Shown here: piece after piece, positions 52,178-62,200 of the stretch
Layout: the number at the start of each line of letters is the position of its first letter
How positions within the stretch are numbered: position 1 is the stretch's first letter
Assembly (NCBI RefSeq): GCF_030936135.1
Contig: NC_082594.1
Span: 107,237,020 to 107,301,019, forward strand
Reading direction: 5' to 3'
Length of the DNA: 64,000 nucleotides
DNA from: Gavia stellata
Lineage: Eukaryota > Chordata > Aves > Gaviiformes > Gaviidae
Translations under genes and position numbers: made by a program
Notes under the pieces: model-generated
Databases searched by the model: none
Seen by the model: the letters and a program-made list of their open reading frames with translations, nothing else
Told to the model about the DNA's origin: nothing

Positions 52178-52937
52178 AATTTTGAAACTGAATTCCTTTT
52201 AACACGATAGGCACCTGCATAGATCTTCTGCTCCTAATTTCTGAAAATATATCTAACACTTACAGAAAGTATCCTCTTTTAACACCTTCCATTTTACCTC
52301 CTTTTAAGATTCATTTAATATAAAACTATAGATCTGCTTTTAGGTTTCAATAGTTATGGTTCAGAATGACAGCTGATATGGATACTTTTGTACCAGCTGC
52401 ACAGTAGAAAGCCAGGATCTCTATCTGCCCTGCTGAGAAGGAGTAAATGGACCCATAGAAATTTGCTGTAGTGTCGGCTCTGGGAGCTGATGGAGTTTGG
52501 TTGCTCCTGGTGACAGCTAGTCAGAGAGTTTGTTATGGTTGCTGAGGTTAGTCTATGCTGTCCTAACACTGATAAAGAGCTAAGAGCTAAGGCACACAGC
52601 TCCCTTGAGAATCCCTTTTCTCACAGGACTAGAAGAAGCTTAAAACTATAGAGAAGTCAGAACAAATTTTCTTAAAATATCACAAATCAGTACTTAAAAT
52701 CTGATAAAGACTTCACTCAGAGGCAAGCACACCGATGTTGGAGTTGCACCTGCCAGCAAGTACTGCCAACTAACATCCCTAGTGAGATACTGGAATACAT
52801 AAAATACTGCATTTAAGACTATGCCACTCTTTCCTCGAAGCATGATTCTTAAATACATGCTCATATGCCTAAGTAAAAAGTGAAATACAAAGATGGAATT
52901 GCTGACTGCAAAAAATAACTCAAAAAAGTAGGAGTAA

Positions 52938-53020
52938 AATTATATACATATATAGATATAATATATAGTAATGCATGTATAAACATATACACACACGTGA
53001 ATGTATTTATACATACATTT
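52938..53020 (+). repeat. AT-rich simple sequence (TATA/CACA mixed)
   Basis: Interrupted TATATA and ACACAC runs with scattered ATACAT units form a degenerate dinucleotide repeat in the intron. Confidence 0.7.
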
Positions 53021-56000
53021 ATTTAAGGCAAAGCGTTTTAAGAAATTGGTTTTCTGAGTATTTCTCAAAGTCAGTGCAAGGTTCCACTGGTAAAACCTTC
53101 AGAAAACCAGGAAAGTTTTAATAAAAGGATTACAAATTCTGAGGAACTAATCACAAATTTGAGCGATTCAGTGAATGGATACTGTGTTATAGGCCTAGGA
53201 ACAGAAATTACAAAATCAAGTAGACATATAGTTGGAGGCTGCTGAGGCCAACCATGTGAAAATTTGTCTCATTTATGCACCTCACTGATGCCAGACAGCA
53301 ATTTGCAGCCTCAGGCTCCTTCCTAGACATGACTGGTAATGGAAGATCATCATATTGTGTTATTATAGAATTGACTGCCAGCCAGGAGCTGGTAGTTGCC
53401 CACACTTACACAGCAAGCAGAAGTTGTGGACTCAGTGCCCACAAGAGTTGTATATTCACCTAAGTAGTGTTTTGGCTTCCAGTCCCTGCCCTCAGGGATT
53501 ACTACTTCTGCCTTATATCCAATGGCTCTTGAAAGCATAAGCAAGCTCCTTCTGCAGGAATCAGAACCAAAGTTTTATTTCTTGTGACAACTCCGACTTC
53601 CCTGGTAAGCACCCATCGAAGGACAACAAGTGTATCCTTGCCTCCATCTCTCTACCACTTCTCTGATTAATTGCATTAGCTTGCACATATTTTCACCAGA
53701 ATAGTATGTCAGCTATTGTTAACCATCACGATATCTAGAGGATCCCAAAATTATCTTGGGATAAGTAATATCCATGAGATTGCATACATAGGATCCACAG
53801 ATATCTTGGTTTTAATTACATTTAGAGCAAGACAGAAACACTCAGTTCAGCTGAAGTGCCATAGATCTGGGCACATATAGATGAAAACCTTCAGAAGTCT
53901 TAGAAACTTTTCTAATAATTGCATGAATAATTGGGAAGGGAATCTCAGTCATGAGAAGCAGCTAAGTGAGCACAGGATAAGTCACGCAGATTTCATTCAA
54001 AAGTCTGCCTAATTTCATTCTTGTCGTCTAAGTCCTTCTTAGGACCTAGCTGTAGATGCCTTGCTGCAAATACCGAAGCCTCAAAGCAGGCAAATAGTGC
54101 ATCATCCGAGTTGACTAACTGATAGCAGAAAGAATTATTCTGCTCAAAGTTAAGCATTTTATACAATTAGTTTTAAAAGAGTAGGTTCATACTTTTGCAA
54201 CAATGTTTTTTATATATAATATATTGCAATAATAATATTATGCCATTTCAAAACAAGATAACCGTACTGACTCATGCATATGAACATTAATGTTCCACTG
54301 ATTGTAAGTTTCTTTTGACATACTTTATAAAATTGCCTACAGAATGTTCTTATGATGGGAATTTCACACTCTTTTCAGGCTTAGCAAAAACAGTTGTCAA
54401 GGAAACTAATTAGTTCCACAATCGTAATTGCAATAATGATTCATATAAAGAAGACCTGATGTTAAATAGTGTAACAGACTTCTTACAACTACCTAGACGT
54501 TATGGGAGAGCACTGAAAGTAAAAAGCCCCTAAATACCTATAAAACTGTTCGGAGAAAAATGTTCTATCTATCTTCTGAAACTAAATTAACTAAGCTGCT
54601 TTTTACTTGAATGTCCAGAGACCATCTGCATTATCATTTACACAGACATATCATGTTTCTCTCAGTTACAGCAGCTGTGACAATAATATGGGATACTTTA
54701 AATAATTATAACAGGTTAAAGTGAGATTGCATTGCAAAACAAGATTTGTGTTTCAAATATACAAAATTGAAAAATGGCTTATCCCTTCAATTTACCTAAA
54801 TAAGTTTTTATTTATTTTTTTACTTGATAAATATTTTTATTTCCTTGGGACAATAAGTTTTCCTACATTTCTTTTTCTCTTTTCTTTTTCAATCATGTAG
54901 TGAAATTTTATTTCTGTATGATGGCAATCACAAGGCACTATCTGTTTAAAAACAGGTACACAGGGCCTATTGAGGCCCTGAATTTCAATCAAAATGCAAA
55001 TCAACTCTCACCACTGCAATTCAAGTGCATAAACCAAGTATTTATAGTAGAACTGGATCTGAACCTATTAATGAACTACAAATGCCTATTCCTTTCTATA
55101 AATGCAAGTAACAATGCTTCTGATATCAACAAATTGCTATGGAATATTAAAAAATGTTGCAGAGATCTTGAGGTAACTTCCCTGAAAATACATTTGAAGA
55201 AAACTTGCAATAGACAGAAAAATAATTAGTTATTTCAAATTTTTCTGATGACACAGTAGTCTATGACTCATTTAAACTCGTTGCCACGTTACCAAGATCA
55301 ATGCTAGTCAGATGCTCAGACTGAAACACAGGTATTGATATGGTTTAGTTTTTAATATATTGTCCATTAGATTTATTTGGCAAGATTTAAATTTGACTCT
55401 AATACTCTAATAGTTTTATATATGGCATACAGAAAATACTATGTTAGAGGATTTAGCACCTGATTTTAAAATGGTAATGATGACTCTGATCTAATTTGGA
55501 ATTTATTATAAAATATATCAGCTTATAATTTAGAGAAAAAGTTTGAAGTCTCTTCCTCATAACATTTGCTTCATAAAAATTAAAATTACCCATCATATAT
55601 CAGAAATTACCATCATATTTTAGGTATATTCTGAATGAAATAATTTTGCATTGTTGTACCAAAATATAACTTTACATTGGGAAGCATTAAAACCTGATAA
55701 ATTAGTTACTGAAACAGTGACTCTTAAATACTATGCAGTTTTCCTTAAAAAAATTCCAAACTTTCCTATTTACACACTTGAAAATATGAACATTTATATA
55801 GATTTCAAAGCCTGTAAAAATGGCCTAATAGAAGGCTGTATGCTCACCATGTTAGGGTGAATCAGTAAGACAGTATCTAAACAAGACTACTTGAATTCTT
55901 AACCTCATCAGACACTAAAATAAATACTTTTATTACATGTGTATCTTGAAAGACATGTAGAGATATTTTGAATTGAACTAAAATCAAGAATTCTAACAAC

Positions 56001-56336
56001 TAGGTTGCTTACAACAGACAAATGAGCAACACAAGGCAACTTAAAAAAGGTATAGCAGGTGTATCTTAAATACTATGTTTCTTGTTAACTGCCATCATCT
56101 GGGTTGAAGATTCAATATTTGTTCTGTACTTACAAATGACTCTATTGCTAAAAGAAAAGTAGGACATGGGGTCCCATTTAAGGGTTTTGAATTAAGTCTT
56201 TTTTGATAATAGAGTATGGGGTCTTGGGCTTTGTCAGTTAAAGAAGACACCAGTTACCTATGTTCAACTTACACACATTAGTGTACTATGAGTAGCAAAC
56301 AATTCATAGAGAGAAAACACTCTAAAATTAACTTAC

Positions 56337-56517
56337 CTGTAATAATGTTGGGCTTTGGTGGCATGCTGAATTCATACAATGTTGGTTCAGAATAACCCAG
56401 TCTGTTGGCAGCTGTAATTTGTACTTCGTAACCCATTGTCCACTGAAGATGCTCTAAGATGATGTGGTCTCTACTACCCTGCACTTTTTTCTCTAGCCAC
56501 TGGTCTTCCTTATCTTT
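56337..56517 (-). CDS. NCAM2: NCAM2 coding exon: C-terminal half of the second fibronectin type III domain (partial gene)
   Basis: NCAM2 is a single-pass immunoglobulin/FN3 cell-adhesion protein of neurons, acting in axon and dendrite organisation, best known in the olfactory system. Read on the minus strand, this 181-nt exon follows an acceptor (TTTACAG, with AG at 56519-56518) and ends at a consensus donor (GTAAGT from 56336). It starts in phase 0 and gives 60 codons plus one base. The product begins [14 protein letters not shown] and contains [17 protein letters not shown], the F-G strand signature of an FN3 domain and a recognisable NCAM2 segment, followed by the proline-rich PPKPN stalk. 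It is the most 5' exon of the gene that I can identify here; the upstream exons must lie beyond 64000. Identification rests on recalled family sequence, not on a search. If the frame is read past the donor it stays open for 19 more codons (see findings). Confidence 0.96.
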
Positions 56518-57949
56518 CTGTAAAGATGCAAAAATTAGTTTAAATTCTCAAAACCTCTTGCATTATTTGTCTAAACTATATGTCTACATGATACACAAAA
56601 AATACAGAGTTTCATTTACAGAGGTTATGAACATTCAACTGATCTAATTTTGGAGTTCTGAGGACTCGGGCTTTTTGTAATTTTGAGCACTCCTAATCAC
56701 GTTTCCACAATGTGGATTTAGTGATTTTGTAGGCAATGACTTTTAACATTTTGGCTTCAATTTATACTTTCCTCAAATACTAATGTTTATCTTGGGGAAC
56801 AGCAGTATAATTATTTGCAAATGCTACTAGGAATAAATTCTGTAAAAGGTTTATTTTATATAGATGTTTCAATTACATTTTGATCAACATTTTTTAAAAG
56901 AAACTTGACATTAAACACAAACTTGAATTCCTTATGAATGAGAAAGTATTGAGAAAGTATGCAGTCCTATGTCTACACTGGTGAAAGGATACATGTAAGT
57001 CATTAAGATGGTGTTCCAGAGAAAAAAAGGGTTCTCATAATTCAGATAATTATCTAAAAGACATCTCTACAAAGGGAACAAATGAGGACTTCAGTTGCAA
57101 TCTTAACTCTGGTATGTCATAAATTTGGAGTGCTTACCTTTGTGCAATGGCTCCTTTTAGTGCATAATATATTTAATTATTCTTTATACAAATGAGAATT
57201 ACAAAACAACTAATAGGTAGAAGGATAAAACAATATATACTGCCAAACAAAAAAGACATCTTGTTCAAAGGAGCATCAATAACAGTCAGTAAGAATCCAT
57301 GCAGTCCTATTCTTACTAAACACTGAGGTACACTACAGTGGCAAAACCTATGGCTGAGAGCCAAATCCTGGCCACCCAACCCATACAGCAACACAGACAC
57401 AGTCAGTGGATATAAACTTTCTGGGAAAAAAAAACCCCTTCAAATACAGGGAAGTATAACTTTTTGCTGTAGACTACTATGCTTCTCAGTAGCTTATATT
57501 TAGGCTCTTCGCTGAAGCGTCTCCTCGACTGCTACAAGTGTCAGAGAAAATAGCATCTAAATTAGAAAGTTCAGGGCCCAATCATGCTCCTTATGCCTTT
57601 TTTCTTTTTTGTCCCCAACCTTCAGAAAATAGAGTGACACACTGAACTCCCTTATATGCACTGCTGCAATAACTTATTTTTCATCACTGAGTGTGATGGC
57701 TTTTCCTAGTTTTTCCATACTGACTTCACATTTGCTTAAACTCTTTCTTGCTTCTTCTCCACTGGCATTGGTACATGATAGTCGTGGGGATGATTAAAAT
57801 ACAGTAAAACATCTTTTCAAGAACATTTGCAGCAAGGTGAAAGTGCTTACTTGGTACAGCAGTAGACCAATGAAAAACATCAGAATGGTAGTCGCATTAC
57901 AAATCGTGAAAAAAACTAAATACACTGGAGTAAAAATAGTTTACCCATC

Positions 57950-59072
57950 TGTATTGGGTTTGTGTGGCAAGGTTTTGGTAGTGGGAGGGCTACAGGGCTG
58001 GCTTCTGTGAGAAGGTGCTAGAAGCTTCCCCCATGTCCAATAGAGCCAATGCCAGCCGGCTCCAAGATGGACCCACCACTGGCCAAGGCCAAGTCCATCA
58101 GCGATGGTGGTAGCACCTCTGTAATAAATATTTAAGAAAGGGGAAAAACAACTGCACAATGGCAGCCGGAGAAGAGAGAAGAGAATATGTGAGAGAAACA
58201 ACTCTGCAGACACCAAGGTCAGTGAAGAAGAAGGGGGAGGAGGTGCTCCAGGTGCCACAGCAGAGATTCCCCTGCAGCCCGTGGTGAAGACCATGGTGAG
58301 GCAGGCTGTCCCCCTCCAGCCCATGGAGGTCCACGGTGGAGCAGATATCCACCTGCAGCCTGTGGAGGACCCCATGCCAGAGCAAGTGGATGCACCCAAA
58401 GAGGCTGTGACCCCATGGGAAGCCCGCGCTGGAGCAAGCTTCTGGCACGACCTGTGGACCCATGGAAAGAAGAGCCCACGCTGAAACAGGTTTGCTGGAA
58501 GAACTTGTGACTTTGCAGAGAACCCACACTGGAGCAGTCTGTTCCTGAAGGACTGCACCCTGTGAAAAGGACCCATGCTGGAGCAGTTTGCAAAGAACTG
58601 TAGCCATGGGAAGGACCCACGTTGGAGAAGTTTGTGCAGGACTGCCTCCTGTGGAAGGAACCCCTCGCTGGAGTAGGGGAAGAGTGTGAGGAGGAAGGAG
58701 CAGCAGAAACAATGTGTGATGAACTGACTGCAACCCCCATTCCCCATCCCTCTGTGCCGCCTGGGGGGAGGAGGTAAAGAAAATCCGGAGTGAAGTTGAG
58801 CCTGGGAAGAAGGGAGGGGTGGGGGGGAAGACATTTTTATGATACGGTTTTATTTCTCATTATCTTACTCTGATTTGACTGTTAATAAATTAAACTAATT
58901 TCCCCAAGTCGAGTCTGTTTTGCCAGTGACAGTAATGGTGAGTGATCTCCCTGTCCTTATCTCAACCCAGGAACCTTTTGTTATATTTTCTCTCCCCTGT
59001 CCAGCTGAGGAAGGGGAGTGATACAGCAGCTTTGGTGGGTACCTGGCTTCCAGCCAGGGTTAACCCACCACA
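57950..59072 (+). mobile_element. Solo LTR of the same endogenous retrovirus family (family A, copy 2)
   Basis: This is a 1123-bp copy colinear with 29543-30631, in the same orientation, with the same TGTATTGGG start and CCCACCACA end. The flanking 5-mers are CCATC (57945-57949) and TCATC (59073-59077), a duplication with one mismatch, consistent with an old independent insertion. It has the TATA-like AATATTTAAGAAA near 58115, a polyadenylation region near 58885 and the internal tandem array, here with six units (starts 58406, 58453, 58506, 58554, 58599 and 58643). No internal retroviral genes adjoin it. A long antisense ORF of 297 codons overlaps it, but this is a by-product of its GC-rich repetitive composition. 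Confidence 0.88.
58406..58680 (+). repeat. Tandem units inside LTR copy 2
   Basis: Six units start at 58406, 58453, 58506, 58554, 58599 and 58643, with periods 47, 53, 48, 45 and 44. Relative to copy 1 there is one additional unit. The first unit of copy 1 reads as the front of unit 1 joined to the back of unit 2 of this copy. Confidence 0.82.
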
Positions 59073-59157
59073 TCATCATACAGTGAAACTGGTATTTTCT
59101 GTCAAGGATATTTTCTCATATCCTCGTGGATAATTTCTGTTGCAATCATCTGACGTG

Positions 59158-59216
59158 CCACTGAGTGAATCCACCCATATTTACATTCCACTGAGTGAAT
59201 CCACCTGTATTATCAC
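59158..59216 (+). repeat. 30-bp tandem duplication
   Basis: CCACTGAGTGAATCCACC occurs at 59158 and again at 59188, with similar trailing TATT-containing sequence. It lies just 3' of the family A LTR copy 2. Confidence 0.9.
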
Positions 59217-62200
59217 TATATCAAACTACTTTTACAAAATATATTTCTGTATACAACTGCTAAAATAAAAGGAGTTAATACTGATTGCTGTATCCATATG
59301 CAAATACTCCTTAGTAATATTAGGAATAGCAATGTTAAGTAGCACCATATTTTAATGGCTGTTTAAATTGGTGAGGTTTGCGAGGAGTTAGAAAAGACAA
59401 AATAATACACCTAGATTCCAAAGAATATCAACATGAAAGAAAACAGAAGATCCATAAACAGTCTTGGTGTGTGCACATACAACTGTGTGAATATATTGGG
59501 GAATTTGAAAGAGGCTCAGAATCACAGAGGAGAAAAAATATACTGAATTGGAAAATAAAGATTCAGGCTAGTAAAGTTCCTACAGGTGGAAAAGACAGCA
59601 TTGCAAGCAGATATATGACTATATTTTGAAAACAAAGTGTAGAATTATATGTGATGAATAGAATAAGCTTAAGATTTGGATGGAAAACTATATAGATTTC
59701 TGTATGAGGCTGCTCTTCTGCAGACATAAGAATAAGTAAAAAGGCAGTTGTTCCACAGTTTGGTCAGGTGAAGAATAATGAAAGAGCTGAAATGTAACAG
59801 GATACCTGCGTGCTATGCCAGAGAAGTAACACCCTAAGTTTAGTTGAAAGTGAAGCCAACTGGAGGGGTTGAGATAAATGAAACAAAGTCCAAACCCTGA
59901 GCTCAAAGACAACAAAACGTTTTACAAAGAGTGACAAACACAAGCTAGGAGGAAGAAGAAAAAAGAAAGTATCTGGAAAGCCAGTTGTCTCCTTCTAAAG
60001 ATAAAAAACAGATGAATTCTTCCAGAATACAATCTGCTTTTGGCATCTTAAAGAAAAAAAGAACTGCAATGTCCTTCATTATAGCTGTTATTTCACATGC
60101 ATTTTCAAGTACTTTTTATTAAGTAGAGCTCAGTAATGTGTCCAGATTTATTTTACTATTAGTGTAGAAATGGAAAGAGAGGGACGAGAAAAAAAAACAA
60201 GTCTGTCAGTTAGATCTTCCTACAAATCTCCCTGTTTATGCTAAGACCCTTTAATTGGTAGCTTAAGGAGCAGAAAACAGAACTACAAATGAACGCTTCA
60301 TACCTTATTAGGCTGTTCTATTACTAATACTGCTTAAAATTTATAGAAAGCTCTACATATGCAGTGTTCTACAACAAATGAAAGAAACTTCTAAATCACA
60401 AACTACAGTCTAATTTGAGGGGTGAGTTAACATAGATGTCTTCAATAATAATTTACTATTAGCAGTTGTATCATTAATATCCACCAACAAATGCACATTT
60501 TCAGAAACTGCAATCAGATCTGCAACCTCAGAGATTAAACTGTTCCTTTAGTTTCATTTTGTTTTGTTTCATATAATGTGGAAATACTCCTTCACAGAAG
60601 GTCACTGATGCTGTGAGAATAATCAATGACTGGCAATTCCTGAGGATCTTACTGCACACTTCCATTACTCTTAAATCTTAGATTCACGCTGTCCTCTTCC
60701 CAGTACAAGTCTTTGGTTGAAACAAACTTGCCACAATGCCACAGACTAATGACACTAAAAAAAAAAATAGTTATTATTTCTTAATTGCTTGTATATTGGC
60801 TTTAAATATAAGCATCAGCCAAATTTATCTCAGAGGTGTCTAAGAGCTAGATTTGTAAGACAGCTGTAAGTAACCTAAGACCTAAATAACCTGACAAAAA
60901 AAGAGTAAAGAAAGCAGTGTTACTCTCCAGCCTACCATGACCTGGCTGCTTCTCAAACCTGAGGGCACATCTGAGAACAGTGGAAATAAAGCCAATCCAC
61001 TGTTTAGGCACCTAACTAATTACTAGTGTAGAAAATAACATTTCTCTCTTTAACGGTCATTTTACATTGTACCCAAGAACACATTCTCTGGGAACTCATA
61101 TAAAGTGAGGAAAAGTAATTAACCCCCTTCAACCCTTTCCCTTATTCTCCCTCCTCCCTAAACTGTTGCACTGAAAGTTCTGCTCAAACAGACTTCTTAC
61201 TATGGTGGTCCCTGTGATAAAAAAAGGGCAGGAGATGCCACGCGAATTTGAAAGCTGGCAGGAAAAAATATCAAGAAATCCTCACGGAAGACAATCTGAT
61301 AATTTAAAGCACTGACTTCGCAAGAATTCATTACATTAGGATGGTGCTTTGTAGGTCTGGGTAATACAGGACAAATACCAAACAAAGCACAAAATGGCTG
61401 ATAACGTATATAGTGTTAAAATGTACAGAAGTCCAATGATATGGCAGCTAAAGTGGAATTTAGAGATGCAAAAACATTTAACTGTTTTATGGTAGGTATC
61501 TCAGAGTGGGAGTGAATGAGAAATTATCTCTTTTTAAACGATTCATATTTACAAAAGTTTGTTCTAGAACCTATCATAAAGCAGCAAAATGAACACAGTC
61601 CTCCATCAACATAGCCAAACATGACTGAAGTACATAACCTATCAATCAAACACTTGTCACTGCCAAAATTCAGAGCATTAATAGTAACACTGTCACAGGT
61701 CAACAGGGTGAACAACTTTTATACCTGCAAAAACTAATTGCTCCTCTAACATTTCCTCCTAACATTATTATGGACATAAAAGGAAAAAATAAATTAAATG
61801 CTGTTATTGTTTTTCAAAATAGGATTTTAATAATTTTTTCTTGCTTCTACCTAAAAGTTTGTAACCATAAAAGATGGATATTTTTATTATTTCATTCTAA
61901 TTTCAAATTTTTACTGAAACTTGGCATGCCAGGTAAAAACAAAAACAACCCCCTCCCCCTTTTTTTTTCTAGATTACTCTTGGCATTCTGTGACATGAAG
62001 ATATAGAAACCGAATTCCCTTTTCAAATAACTAAGAAGCCTATTTCAATACTTGCTTTTTAAGCATTATGAAGTAATTCAGGATATGGTACCAAAATCAT
62101 AACTGAAGGCTGGTAACAAATCTCTTCAAGGTATTATACTGATACGTATTTTCAGGGAACAGCAGGCAACGTTATGCATCAAGCACAAATTCACAGTTGC

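Larger units (their letters stand above)
29307..56336 (-). other. NCAM2: NCAM2 intron between the last FN3 exon and the transmembrane exon (27030 bp)
   Basis: GTAAGT donor, CTTCAAG acceptor. The intron holds a solo LTR (29543-30631), an (ATAAT) microsatellite (31643-31697), a CR1 tail (34791-34853), a CR1 fragment with reverse-transcriptase sequence (about 49225-50170) and a second LTR type (51434-52177). The long stretches 30640-49200 and 52180-56270 are otherwise AT-rich, with no ORF that resembles a known protein. In the related NCAM1 gene the equivalent interval carries the alternative exon for the GPI-anchored isoform. Confidence 0.88.

Noticed and set aside
57941..58834. Minus-strand ORF of 297 codons, the longest in the window
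   Set aside because: It is antisense to the family A LTR and made of Pro/Ser/Cys-rich translation of the GC-rich tandem array. The equivalent frame in copy 1 (29583-30128) is shorter and different, so there is no sign of a conserved protein.
29543..59072. The two family A LTRs as the two ends of one provirus with NCAM2 sequence inside
   Set aside because: Each copy has its own flanking target-site duplication and the interval is NCAM2 exon and intron without retroviral genes, so they are independent solo LTRs.
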